From Filimonas lacunae (GTDB lineage: Bacteria > Bacteroidota > Bacteroidia > Chitinophagales > Chitinophagaceae), in the NCBI RefSeq assembly GCF_002355595.1, contig NZ_AP017422.1, positions 1,984,001-2,048,000 on the forward strand: DNA of 64,000 nt. The letters are read 5' to 3'. The notes beneath the pieces are model-generated. The model was given only the letters and a program-made list of their open reading frames with translations. It was not told where the DNA came from and searched no databases. The position numbers and the translations under genes were made by a program. Of the stretch, positions 1 to 7,578 are shown in pieces; position 1 is the stretch's first letter, and every line of letters starts with the position of its first letter.

Positions 1-162
1 TATTTACCTTGCCAAATAAATGCCTGATTTTAAATTACTACTAATCAATTAATTATATAATATTAAAACTATTGGATTGTGCGGTTTCGATACTGATTGT
101 GTCCGATTCTGCCAGACAGAGGAAAGTAAGTTGTAAGATGATTTTTCACTTCAATAATAATC

Positions 163-291
163 TTGTCCGATCAAATTCTGTCTATTACGATAGATTCTTC
201 CTTAAATAAATTATCAGGGAAATCTTTATTTCCTGAAAAAGTAGCAGAGGCTAGAAGGGTATTGTCTAAGTTGAAGTCCCTTCCTAAGTAA
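163..291 (+). other. possible short coding remnant (about 42 codons)
   Basis: An open frame without an ATG (possible TTG start at 163) ends at the TAA at 289-291. Its peptide contains SSLNKLSGKSLFPEKVAEAR, a charged, protein-like sequence. It could be a small peptide gene or the tail of a degraded gene; no family is recognised. The rest of the first 390 bases is AT-rich with no other gene. The end of this frame (about 266-291) is imperfectly duplicated at about 301-328. Confidence 0.2.
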
Positions 292-390
292 TTTGCCAAA
301 AATGAAATCCCTTCTAAGCTAATTTTTTAGTGTGTAGATATTGAGTGAGCGTTTTTGTAATTCATTTGGCTTGTTGCCTAAGGATTGCTG

Positions 391-786
391 CTAACGCTCA
401 TTTTCTATAAGATAATGAAGTGTGTTTTTAAGATTGTATGAAACGCTTTCTGCGGCAATGATAATATTGTTTTTAAAGTCTTCAGTAACAAATGAAAATA
501 ATTGATAGCCTTGTATTATCTCATGTTTTAGGTTTAGCTCTGGTTCGTTAGAAGGGATAATGAACGCAGGGTGCTGGGTGTTGGACTTCCATTCGGCGAA
601 AACTCCACTATAATAGAAGACGTTCTCAAAGATTATTTCAAGCTGGTGGCTATACATTAAGTCCTTTCCTCCTGCTATTATAAGCTTGTTTCTATCATAA
701 CTCCAGACCTCAAAATCAAACCAAAGTTCTTTTCTGATAATGGTGTCTATTTCTTCGACTGTTTGGCGTAAAGAGTCAGTAAGCAT
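391..786 (-). CDS. hypothetical protein, 131 aa
   Basis: Not recognised. The 131-residue product has no signal peptide or membrane segment and is rich in aromatic and acidic residues (for example ELWFDFEVWSYDRNK near residue 20), which suggests a small soluble alpha/beta protein. It lies 50 bp downstream of the XRE regulator gene on the same strand, so the two may be co-transcribed. Small soluble proteins beside HTH regulators can be toxin, antitoxin or immunity components, but nothing in this sequence proves that. Confidence 0.5.
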   Translation of the reverse strand: MLTDSLRQTVEEIDTIIRKELWFDFEVWSYDRNKLIIAGGKDLMYSHQLEIIFENVFYYSGVFAEWKSNTQHPAFIIPSNEPELNLKHEIIQGYQLFSFVTEDFKNNIIIAAESVSYNLKNTLHYLIENER

Positions 787-836
787 ACTATTATTAAAAT
801 CTATTTGAGTATGTTTAATTATTTGTAGGGTGATTT

Positions 837-1343
837 TTATTGTAAAGAAAATAGCTCGTATGCTTCCACCTTTAAACCATATGCAAGAATAGTGATAGTA
901 TCTAATTTTGAAAATCTGTTACCTAATTCATAGTTACTGATGTTGGAGTTGAATATGCCTGATTCTATCTCAGTATCAAGCTGCGTCATGTTTTGAGCTT
1001 TTCTGATCAAACGAATATTCTGGCCTAGTATATCTGCTTCATTTTTCATACGCTCTTCTAAGTCGTAATTATAGGTTGGATTTATAATAATGGGGGAGGT
1101 CCCATTGTAGTCAAATAGGTTAAAGAGGGGCATTTCTAATGCATTAGCTAATTTTATAATTGTTTGGAAATTGATATTTGCTCCTCTTTCGATTTTACTA
1201 ATAAAAGACGGGACATTGGTCGCTCCCAGGACCTTTTGTCCAAAAACATATTGAATCTTAAACCCTGCCTCTTTTCTTAATGTTGCTATCCGTTTACCAA
1301 ATAGTAATTGTTGCTGCTTTAAGTATTCATTACTTACCATCAA
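837..1343 (-). CDS. XRE-family regulator with two HTH domains
   Basis: A 168-residue protein with two helix-turn-helix XRE/Cro-type domains in tandem. The first, at about residues 12-75, contains RIATLRKEAG and SFISKIERGANINFQTIIKL. The second, at about 105-168, contains NIRLIRKAQNMTQ and ISNYELGNRFSKLDTITIL. Both show the family pattern of a recognition helix followed by a conserved (E/N)xG and a fourth-helix I/L pattern. There is no sensor domain, so DNA binding as a dimer or pseudo-dimer is the likely role. A second ATG three residues in (MMVSN) is an alternative start. It is divergent from the structured RNA region just upstream and may act there; that is inference. Confidence 0.8.
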   Translation of the reverse strand: MMVSNEYLKQQQLLFGKRIATLRKEAGFKIQYVFGQKVLGATNVPSFISKIERGANINFQTIIKLANALEMPLFNLFDYNGTSPIIINPTYNYDLEERMKNEADILGQNIRLIRKAQNMTQLDTEIESGIFNSNISNYELGNRFSKLDTITILAYGLKVEAYELFSLQ

Positions 1344-1418
1344 TTTTTTAGCGGTAAGGTTTCTCTATGTTTTAAAAATAAAATCTATCACAAGTGAGCA
1401 AAGTGTGCCCTGATTAGG

Positions 1419-1426
1419 TATATTTG
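1419..1426 (+). promoter_or_regulatory. -7-like promoter element TATATTTG
   Basis: TATATTTG is an exact match to the Bacteroidota -7 consensus TAnnTTTG. No good TTTG is seen about 20 bp upstream, so the match is partial. It sits just before the folded segment that begins near 1441 and would place a transcript start around 1433. Confidence 0.35.
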
Positions 1427-1432
1427 AACTGA

Positions 1433-1656
1433 AATATGATAATCTAGCGCCCTTAACAGGGAAAGCGCTTTAAAAATCTCGCACTAGTAACGTGACGGTT
1501 GAGAACTGCGAGGAAGGTTTAAAGCGCCCAATCAGTATATTGCGTAGCAATAGGGTTGGGCACTACTCTTTCGTCGGTTCACTCACCGAAAGGTGATAGG
1601 TCTCGTCACGACCTCTGGAGGCGGAATATGTGGGTGCCCAGCTCTATTGCTTTTTA
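1433..1656 (+). ncRNA. candidate structured noncoding RNA
   Basis: There is no convincing reading frame, but base pairing is extensive. Stem A pairs 1465-1474 (GCGCTTTAAA) with 1518-1527 and encloses a second 6-bp stem, 1478-1483 with 1507-1512. Stem B is a continuous 17-bp helix, 1547-1563 with 1634-1650, including two G-U pairs. Inside it are a GAAA tetraloop hairpin (1583-1596) and a hairpin at 1598-1614. The closing helix is followed by TTTTTATAT, as in an intrinsic terminator, and a TATATTTG element lies upstream. It does not match what I know of tmRNA, RNase P RNA, SRP RNA or 6S RNA. The 5' end is an estimate. Confidence 0.45.
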
Positions 1657-1773
1657 TATAAGGCTGTGGCATCGGGTTGTACCTTTTTGAAACTAAAAAA
1701 CGCCTGAGCATGCCGTATCGTTTGAAAACACAACGCTTTCTTGTGTTCCCATATCCTGTCAATTTAGTAATGA

Positions 1774-1923
1774 ATGATTTTGATGATGGCTGGTGTTTAT
1801 CTGGCTAGTGTAATCTTATATAAGTCCTGTATTTTCTCACATTCACAGGCAGGCAGTAGCAGGCTGTTGGATGAGCTGCTGCAAGCTGAAGTAGTAAGCG
1901 AACATAACAACAGTCTGCGTTGA
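1774..1923 (+). CDS. possible small membrane peptide, 49 aa
   Basis: A 49-codon frame (ATG at 1774, alternatives at 1783 and 1786) encodes a hydrophobic N-terminus (MILMMAGVYLASVILYKSC) followed by a polar helix-like tail with SRLLDELLQAEVVSEHNNS. The stop codon lies just before the next gene, so translational coupling is possible. The composition looks coding, but no homologous family is recognised and this may be chance. The rest of 1660-1930 shows nothing else. Confidence 0.25.
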   Translation: MILMMAGVYLASVILYKSCIFSHSQAGSSRLLDELLQAEVVSEHNNSLR

Positions 1924-1969
1924 TGGCCTTTTGCAAAAGGCATTGTGCAACAATTTCAACTTAAATAGA

Positions 1970-2248
1970 ATGGCATACCGTAATGCTTTTGAAGCAATTG
2001 AACAGCTATGCTCTGTATATACCGAAGAAGATGCGATAGCTATATTGGAAAGCCAATATGCGCAAAGTCTTTTTGGGAGGGAAATCGGTGGGGAGTATGA
2101 TCTAAAACCAGGTACCAGTTATGCGTTCAATTGTCATTTGAAGGAGGTGCTAAGGCATTTGTATCAATGGAATAATGCGGACCAGGAGAAAATACGAAAT
2201 GGCCTGCAAAGTGGCGATGGTGAGTGCTTCGAGCCAATAATAGATTGA
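1970..2248 (+). CDS. hypothetical protein, 92 aa
   Basis: Not recognised. I chose the ATG at 1970, giving MAYRNAFEAIEQLCSVYTEE; an in-frame TTG at 1931 would add 13 residues. The product looks soluble and mostly helical, without a signal peptide or membrane segment. A small GC-rich hairpin (CCCCTG/CAGGGG, 2256-2270) follows the stop and may be a weak terminator, although it lacks a T-tract. It lies in a run of small same-strand unknown genes (1970-3761). Confidence 0.5.
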   Translation: MAYRNAFEAIEQLCSVYTEEDAIAILESQYAQSLFGREIGGEYDLKPGTSYAFNCHLKEVLRHLYQWNNADQEKIRNGLQSGDGECFEPIID

Positions 2249-2332
2249 AGAGTTACCCCTGACACAGGGGGAGTATGGAAGGCCCCTGGTATTTCTATAT
2301 CAGGGTATTTTATCACCTTATAATATGCATGT

Positions 2333-2692
2333 ATGAGTATTGTAATGGATATGGAACTGGCTAGTATGCCTATTCGCTTGTTGTTTCAATTAAGCCGAAC
2401 AAGGAGTAATAAAACAGAACAGGAAATAGCCGATTTGCTGAATATTGACCTGGAGGAATATCGTGCTATGGAGCATAGCCTGAACGAGGGGTTTACCGGT
2501 GAGCAGCAGAACGTATTATATCAGTATTATAAAAGCTGCCCGAATGCTTTTGAGAATATGCTTTTTATCTGGAAAACTTTGTATGTTGAATTAAGGCAGC
2601 TGGGGATGGGGGATATGGTGCATGAACTGTTGTGGGATACAGCGTTTACGTTACACGAGAAGATAGCGGATAATATGCTGATACCGCAATAG
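2333..2692 (+). CDS. hypothetical protein with HTH-like N-terminal half
   Basis: A 119-residue protein. Residues about 15-65 (IRLLFQLSRTRSNKTEQEIA then LLNIDLEEYRAMEHSL) resemble an XRE-type helix-turn-helix, with the EIADLLNID turn and a following helix. The C-terminal half is helical and aromatic-rich. No signal peptide or membrane segment is seen. It could be a small DNA-binding regulator or an immunity-type protein; the assignment is tentative. It is preceded by an imperfect inverted repeat (CCTGGTATTT around 2284) that may be a regulatory site. Confidence 0.5.
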   Translation: MSIVMDMELASMPIRLLFQLSRTRSNKTEQEIADLLNIDLEEYRAMEHSLNEGFTGEQQNVLYQYYKSCPNAFENMLFIWKTLYVELRQLGMGDMVHELLWDTAFTLHEKIADNMLIPQ

Positions 2693-2780
2693 ATATGTTT
2701 TGTAATAAAATGCTGCATTACTACCTTAGGATATTATAAACAGGCAGTGAGATAATGAGCTGCTTTTAATAAAACGGACA

Positions 2781-3230
2781 ATGGTAGCTGTTGATAGGCA
2801 TTTGACATTACAGCAATTTGTAGATGCCAGGTATGTTGGCAAGGTAAACAACTTTGACTATGCCGGTATTCCAGGTGTGGCAGAAGTGATCGGGTATCAC
2901 ATTATATTTTTTACCGTAAAGGGTAAGGACGGCTTGAGTGCTATTTCTATGGAAGAGTTGGAGGGCAATGCATTGTTTACTGAAATTGCCAATAAGATAT
3001 TAGCGGCCATACATTGTGATGTTGCTATAGGGGAGAAGCGAGAGCATGTAAAAAAGCTATGGGGAGAGCCTGATTTTAAAGATGATGTTTTTACCGGTAT
3101 AGAAAGATGTTATTATTTAAAGAAGGGGGTACTGCTGGTTGCCGGTTTTAACAGGTATCAGAAAGGAGTTTCCCTGGAATGTGTAATGGATGAGGAGCTT
3201 ATTAAGAATAGAATTTCTATTTTCTCCTGA
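2781..3230 (+). CDS. hypothetical protein, 149 aa
   Basis: Not recognised. The soluble 149-residue product has an alternating hydrophobic pattern that suggests an alpha/beta fold, with GYHIIFFTVKGKDG near residue 38 and VKKLWGEPDF near residue 90. The WGEPDF stretch is reminiscent of small domains in cell-surface or immunity-type proteins, but this is not enough to name a family. It is the third of three small same-strand genes. Its 3' flank contains a pair of direct repeats (3247-3280) that probably belong to the next gene's control region. Confidence 0.5.
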   Translation: MVAVDRHLTLQQFVDARYVGKVNNFDYAGIPGVAEVIGYHIIFFTVKGKDGLSAISMEELEGNALFTEIANKILAAIHCDVAIGEKREHVKKLWGEPDFKDDVFTGIERCYYLKKGVLLVAGFNRYQKGVSLECVMDEELIKNRISIFS

Positions 3231-3246
3231 TATATAGCAAAGGCTT

Positions 3247-3280
3247 ATAATTACCTGTTGCCGGGTATAAATACCTGTTT
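3247..3280 (+). promoter_or_regulatory. paired TACCTGTT direct repeats, operator-like
   Basis: ATAATTACCTGTT (3247-3259) and ATAAATACCTGTT (3267-3279) are direct repeats exactly 20 bp apart, about two helical turns. The second is also one arm of the near-palindrome GGGTATAAATACCTGT (from 3263). Closely similar palindromes occur at 5388-5490, so this is probably a regulator-binding site upstream of the DUF1842-like gene. Confidence 0.5.
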
Positions 3281-3353
3281 TGAAAAACGCATATTTCTGC
3301 ACTAGATAAGGCTGGTGGTATGTTGTTGCTTTGTGAACATAAAAATTTATATT

Positions 3354-3761
3354 ATGTCAGCACCAACCAATGCATTAGCAGATCTGTATCGCGCCTGTGG
3401 TATCATGGGTAATCAGGGAACCCCCGGCGCCCCTCTTGTACATTATTCTTTACTGGTAGATCCTACCAATGGAAAGGTTACAGGTATTGTACATATTACG
3501 CAGGCTATTGCCGGTCCTAATTCCGACATTCGTGTAAATGTAACCGGCACCATACAGGAGTTTGTATTTGGCGCTAAGGTTACCAAATCCATTGCTATCA
3601 GCGGCGATTATCTGCAGTACTGCACACCGCCGGCATTGTGTGTGTACCAGTTGAAGTTTTCGGCTAATATGTTAGTGGAAAACAGCTGGGATGGCACGGG
3701 TAATTTTGAGTATGGCTGCCACGTTATTAAAAACGTACCGGTGAAAAGCGGCAATTGTTAG
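3354..3761 (+). CDS. DUF1842-like protein
   Basis: A 135-residue protein starting at the ATG at 3354 (MSAPTNALADLYRACG). It has no signal peptide. The region from about residue 18 to 60 (PGAPLVHYSLLVDPTNGKVT, then ITQAI and DIRVNVTG) resembles the DUF1842 pattern of a beta-rich domain with PGAP, an LLV strand and an ITQA motif; that family has no known function. The rest is predicted beta strands with four cysteines. The operator-like repeat pair at 3247-3280 lies about 75 bp upstream, and a strong terminator follows. The family call is from memory and moderately sure. Confidence 0.55.
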   Translation: MSAPTNALADLYRACGIMGNQGTPGAPLVHYSLLVDPTNGKVTGIVHITQAIAGPNSDIRVNVTGTIQEFVFGAKVTKSIAISGDYLQYCTPPALCVYQLKFSANMLVENSWDGTGNFEYGCHVIKNVPVKSGNC

Positions 3762-3794
3762 GCTTTTCCTGATCATTTATTTTTTTATTCTGTT

Positions 3795-3837
3795 ATCCTC
3801 CGGATGCGCTTGCTGTCCGGGGGATTTTATATTTTTT
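3795..3837 (+). terminator. intrinsic terminator after the DUF1842-like gene
   Basis: A 10-bp stem pairs 3795-3804 (ATCCTCCGGA) with 3816-3825 and is followed by TTTATATTTTTTT. The rest of the 312-bp gap to the next gene is AT-rich with no other feature seen. Confidence 0.75.
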
Positions 3838-4073
3838 TGAGCAGTTGGGTTTCAGGGTTTTTAATATCTCTTTTATTTGCATGCGGGTAAGGTTGTTTTT
3901 TATGGGATAGGTACTAAGTTATATTTGGTTACAAATTTTTGTATAGATGAAGTGAAATGAGTATTTTAGTTTTTCTGATAGTGATTTTCTACTAACAGAC
4001 TACTTGCTATTTCCAATATTTATGAAAGACTGTTTCCTGTCTATTGCAGGAGATCATATTTAAATATTAGGAA

Positions 4074-4553
4074 ATGTTACCAGTTTTCGACGAATGGAGA
4101 AAAGAATTTGTCGCATCTGCGAGTTCGCAAAAAGTGCCGTGGTCTGGCACAGCAGAAGATTTTTACATTTTTGTTCGCTTTATGTATGCCAGCCATAGGG
4201 ATGGTAGTATAGCGTTTGATATGTGTGATCCCTTTTATGCCAAAGAGCGAAAGGAGCTGGAGCAATTTGGGGTTGCCTTTGCACAGGTTTTCGATGTTGA
4301 TTTATCTCCTTACGAAAGCTTTTCTGAAATGATTGACGAGGTGGATTATGCTGAACGTATGCAGGATATTTGCGTGAAAGGTCTTAATTTTTTACAGGGG
4401 GAGATAGCTTTGGCCGAAGCGGTTGAAGGTGAGGAAGGGATTGAGTATAATAACGAAATGGATGTAGATGATATTGCAGAAGACATCTCACATGAAATTT
4501 TGATGACGCGGATGCAGCGTTTTTTTAAGTTTAAGGATGAGGAGTCCAACTAA
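4074..4553 (+). CDS. hypothetical acidic protein, 159 aa
   Basis: Not recognised. A soluble, strongly acidic 159-residue protein. The N-terminal part has aromatic residues (DEWRKEFVASASSQKVPWSG, then EDFYIFVRFMYAS). The acidic middle and C-terminal parts include AEAVEGEEGIE and a predicted final helix ending FFKFKDEESN. No signal peptide or membrane helix is seen. A perfect-palindrome terminator lies directly after it and is shared with the convergent downstream gene, so it is probably a monocistronic unit. Confidence 0.5.
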   Translation: MLPVFDEWRKEFVASASSQKVPWSGTAEDFYIFVRFMYASHRDGSIAFDMCDPFYAKERKELEQFGVAFAQVFDVDLSPYESFSEMIDEVDYAERMQDICVKGLNFLQGEIALAEAVEGEEGIEYNNEMDVDDIAEDISHEILMTRMQRFFKFKDEESN

Positions 4554-4561
4554 ATATATGT

Positions 4562-4593
4562 AAAAGGTTCCGGCAATTGCCGGAACCTTTTTA
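4562..4593. terminator. bidirectional intrinsic terminator
   Basis: A perfect palindrome at 4562-4591 (AAAAGGTTCCGGC, AATT centre, then the complement) has T-runs on both strands. It separates the convergent genes ending at 4553 and 4611. Confidence 0.9.
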
Positions 4594-4610
4594 TTCAGAG
4601 GGGTTGTTGT

Positions 4611-5264
4611 TTACACTAACTCACGCAGGAATACTGCTGGTTCATCTACACTTATACACGTTAAACCGCCCAGGGTTACCAGGCTGCCATCTTTGTTTTT
4701 GCCTGTGATAATGACGTTTTTAGAACCTACAATAAGATGGCTTACACGAGTGCCAGTGGTTATTTCAACGCCTGTTTCGTGTGGGGTGCCTACCTGGGTG
4801 GCAATGATGTTGCCCGTGCCGTTGGTAATAAGCAATGTTTGGCCTATTGCCGGCGGAGGAAACACCTGGCTTACTGTTATATCGGTTAAGGCCGACAGCA
4901 CTATATAAGGTGGTGTGGCAATAGGGGCAGGTGTAGGGAAGGTGTTACCGGGACGCATGTTTACTGTAAGGCCAAATGTTGGGCTATCGCTGTTGTTAAG
5001 GCAATACATCCAATGGGTAGTGAATGGTGAGCCATCTTCTGTTTCTCCGGTAGCAAAATAGCGGCCATGCACAGCCAGTGTGCCGGTACGCTGACCACCG
5101 GTAAGGTTGAGGTTGTAAAAGATGTTGGTGGTGAGAGTGCCTACTGAATAGCTACCTGTGGCATTGTCAACAACGGGTAAAATAACCGGGCCTACGCCGC
5201 CGCCATGCCATTCAAAATAAGGATACACTTTTACGTTTGTTACTTTAACAGGAATCGGAAACAT
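4611..5264 (-). CDS. hypothetical protein, 217 aa, beta-rich
   Basis: I chose the start giving MFPIPVKVTNVKVYPYFEWH; an upstream in-frame ATG would add 13 residues. There is no signal peptide. The N-terminal half is beta-rich with many Gly, Thr and Asn residues (GGGVGPVILPVV near residue 23). The C-terminal half is a Thr/Val/Ile-rich domain with GQTLLITNGTGNIIATQVGT. It might be related to the DUF1842-like protein upstream, but no motif proves this. Three palindromic operator-like sites lie 120-230 bp upstream of its start, between it and the divergent signalling operon. Confidence 0.5.
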   Translation of the reverse strand: MFPIPVKVTNVKVYPYFEWHGGGVGPVILPVVDNATGSYSVGTLTTNIFYNLNLTGGQRTGTLAVHGRYFATGETEDGSPFTTHWMYCLNNSDSPTFGLTVNMRPGNTFPTPAPIATPPYIVLSALTDITVSQVFPPPAIGQTLLITNGTGNIIATQVGTPHETGVEITTGTRVSHLIVGSKNVIITGKNKDGSLVTLGGLTCISVDEPAVFLRELV

Positions 5265-5387
5265 AATTGATAGATTTAGTTGATAAAAAAAATAACTATG
5301 CAAAGTTGCATCGGCTAACTGTGGCGGGTAAGCGTAGAAATGTGTGATTATAAGAAACCATATTTATGCTTGTTTTTTGCAGTAGTG

Positions 5388-5490
5388 CGGGTATAAATAC
5401 CTGTTTGCTGTGTAGCTATGTAAAAGCTGTTATTTAGCAACAGGTAATAATAACTGTTTGTGAAAAATGAACAGGTATAAATATCTGTTT
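5388..5490. promoter_or_regulatory. three palindromic operator-like repeats
   Basis: There are three copies of a near-palindrome of form AACAGGTATAAATACCTGTT: 5388-5407 (GGGTATAAATACCTGTTT core), 5439-5460 (ACAGGTAATAATAACTGT core) and 5470-5490 (ACAGGTATAAATATCTGT core). Their centres are about 53 and 31 bp apart, near whole helical turns. They lie between two divergent genes, the 4611-5264 gene and the lipoprotein/two-component operon at 5571, and match the site near 3247-3280. A dimeric regulator binding here is likely; the response regulator encoded at 7579 is a natural candidate by proximity. Confidence 0.6.
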
Positions 5491-5570
5491 TTGCTTGTGC
5501 AAGCCGGCAATGCAATTGCAGCGCTGATTTTGTTATTTAACATTGCGTAAAGACGATTAAATACTAAGCA

Positions 5571-6128
5571 ATGAAAAGTAACTTCTTTGTGTTAGGCTTT
5601 GCTATTTGTGTGTTAGCAGCCTGTAATAACAGTAATGGCAGCGGTGGAAACGGCGCTATCTCTACCGGTGGTGATTCTGTACCCGGCATATCTAATGTGC
5701 TGATGACCTGGGATGATGCCCGTACAGATATAAACCGGTACGACTCGATATGCAGGTATTATTTTAAAGATTCTATACCCATCCGGTATTTTACTATCCG
5801 GTCGCAGGATCTGCTGGCTTCTATGGGGATGGATGTTACTATTATCGATAGCCTGGTGTTGAGGATGCACCCATTTGTGCGTTTGAATATAGGCATGGAT
5901 ACCTTGCCTGGTAACAAGTTTACTTTTAAAGCCTTTTTGCAGCCGGTAGATAGTGTTTGTGCGCAGTATCCGGCTGGCATTGGAAGGTTTTTTAATAAAG
6001 AGGGTTTTATTGTAAACAGGCATGGTGGGCGTGCCGGTGTGCCTGTAAGCCAGGATGGCTCTATTACCTTGTATGTAGCTGATTTGAATACGCCTTGCCC
6101 TAATACTTGTGAAAAACCTACTGAATAA
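5571..6128 (+). CDS. hypothetical lipoprotein
   Basis: A 185-residue protein with a classic lipoprotein signal: MKSNFF, a hydrophobic stretch, then the lipobox LAAC with Cys17, followed by a Gly/Ser/Asn-rich linker. The mature part is unrecognised and has many aromatic and acidic residues and three late cysteines (CPNTCEKPTE end). It is the first gene of a four-gene operon; its TAA is followed directly by the ATG of the membrane-protein gene. An exported ligand-binding or accessory sensing role for the two-component system downstream is plausible by context only. Confidence 0.6.
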   Translation: MKSNFFVLGFAICVLAACNNSNGSGGNGAISTGGDSVPGISNVLMTWDDARTDINRYDSICRYYFKDSIPIRYFTIRSQDLLASMGMDVTIIDSLVLRMHPFVRLNIGMDTLPGNKFTFKAFLQPVDSVCAQYPAGIGRFFNKEGFIVNRHGGRAGVPVSQDGSITLYVADLNTPCPNTCEKPTE

Positions 6129-6785
6129 ATGAGTTTAACCAGAACCCTTTTAGTGTGTTCGGATTTTCCGGTGTTGACAGCTTTGTTGCTGGTGATTTGT
6201 TATTACCGGAAGTTTGATTACAGGGTGCGTGTGTTTGCAGTATATATTGCTTTTTCAGCTATTATACAGCTAACAGCGTTGGTATTGTGGTTTTGGAAAA
6301 TGAATAACATGCTTTTGTTGCATATTCATGTGCCAGTGGGCTTTTGCCTGCTAGCGTGGTTTTATCAAAGTGTATTGGAAAGTTTGATTAACAAAAGAAT
6401 AATAGCTACCATGGTGCTATTATTCTTTTTGTTTTCACTAGTGAATTCTGTTTTCTTTCAGCCTGTGCATGTGTTTAATTCTGCTGCATTAACAGTGGAA
6501 TCCATTTTACTCATCATTATTTCTATATTCTCTTTTATCGTATTTTTAAATCAGAAGCCAGAAGGGATGTCGCAACCTGTGAGAAAAAGTATTGGCTGGA
6601 TTAATTCTGGAATTTTTATTTATTATTCTTCTACATTGCTATTGTTCTATTTCTCAAATTTTGTGATGGAATATTATAGTGTAAAAATTAGCGCTTATGC
6701 CTGGGTGTTTCATGCGTTTTCGTCAATAGTAATGTATTGTTGTTTCATCATTGGTTTATGCAAACAAATACGGGTATATCGATAG
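6129..6785 (+). CDS. integral membrane protein, about seven TM segments
   Basis: A 218-residue, very hydrophobic protein with roughly six or seven predicted membrane helices (for example FPVLTALLLVICYY at about 13-26, MVLLFFLFSLVNSVFF near 100 and IYYSSTLLLFYF near 165). No catalytic motif is seen. Its start abuts the lipoprotein stop, and its 3' end overlaps the kinase gene by 28 bp, so the four products are probably made together. It may act as the membrane sensor unit for a kinase that itself has only one membrane helix; this is inference. Confidence 0.6.
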   Translation: MSLTRTLLVCSDFPVLTALLLVICYYRKFDYRVRVFAVYIAFSAIIQLTALVLWFWKMNNMLLLHIHVPVGFCLLAWFYQSVLESLINKRIIATMVLLFFLFSLVNSVFFQPVHVFNSAALTVESILLIIISIFSFIVFLNQKPEGMSQPVRKSIGWINSGIFIYYSSTLLLFYFSNFVMEYYSVKISAYAWVFHAFSSIVMYCCFIIGLCKQIRVYR

Positions 6786-7567
6786 TAGACATTATTATTC
6801 CTTTTACTATAGTGCTTTTTATTATAGCAGTAGGTGTTGTGTTGTTGTATGAGCATTTTCAGAAAAATATTTACCAGCAGGAGCGGGATAAGGCTGCTTT
6901 AAAGTTTGCTCATCAGACAGATTTGCTGCGTAATAACATACTTATACAGGAAGAGGAACGGAAGCGGATTGCGTCGGACCTGCACGACGAGCTGGGTGCA
7001 GCGCTTTCTATTATACGCATGAACCTGGTGTTGTTAAAGCAAAAGGAACATCAGCGTAGTACGGGTGCTTCGGAAAATATTCCCAAGCTGGAAAACCTGA
7101 TCTCTCTTTCGGAGAATGCCATAACCAGTGTTAGAACGATAAGTCACCAACTGATGCCGCCACAGCTGGAATCGTTTGGTTTAATGAAAACGCTGGAGTC
7201 TTTCATAGAAAATATTAATGCTTCGGGTAAAATAAATATCTGTTTAACTGTAAAGTGTAATATGCCAGATTTACAATGGCCTTTAACACTGGGGTTGTAC
7301 AGGATTATTATGGAGTTAACGAATAATACTATTAAACATGCGGGCGCAAGTACAATAGATTTAAATTTTAATTGTAATAATGACAAGCTTGTGTTTAGCT
7401 TTACAGATAATGGTAAGGGTTTGAAGGCTACTGATGAGGTAAGCAAAGGCATGGGTATTCAAAATATAGAAGCCCGCATAGATGCATTGAAAGGTAGCTT
7501 TGTGTATGGGAATGATAGTGTTACCAATGGTTTTATGATGTATATAGAACTACCCATTGAAAACTAA
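6758..7567 (+). CDS. sensor histidine kinase, HisKA_3 type
   Basis: A 269-residue kinase. I chose the ATG at 6758; an upstream TTG would add seven residues. One membrane helix (about residues 9-31) is followed by a short coiled stretch. The HisKA_3 dimerisation domain has the motif EEERKRIASDLHDELGAALS with the phospho-accepting His76. The HATPase_c domain has an N-box (MELTNNTIKHAG) and G-boxes (FTDNGKG and GMGIQNI). It has no separate periplasmic input domain, so signal input probably comes from the lipoprotein or membrane protein encoded upstream. It pairs with the NarL-type regulator 11 bp downstream. Confidence 0.9.
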   Translation: MQTNTGISIVDIIIPFTIVLFIIAVGVVLLYEHFQKNIYQQERDKAALKFAHQTDLLRNNILIQEEERKRIASDLHDELGAALSIIRMNLVLLKQKEHQRSTGASENIPKLENLISLSENAITSVRTISHQLMPPQLESFGLMKTLESFIENINASGKINICLTVKCNMPDLQWPLTLGLYRIIMELTNNTIKHAGASTIDLNFNCNNDKLVFSFTDNGKGLKATDEVSKGMGIQNIEARIDALKGSFVYGNDSVTNGFMMYIELPIEN

Positions 7568-7578
7568 TTTAAGCTGCC

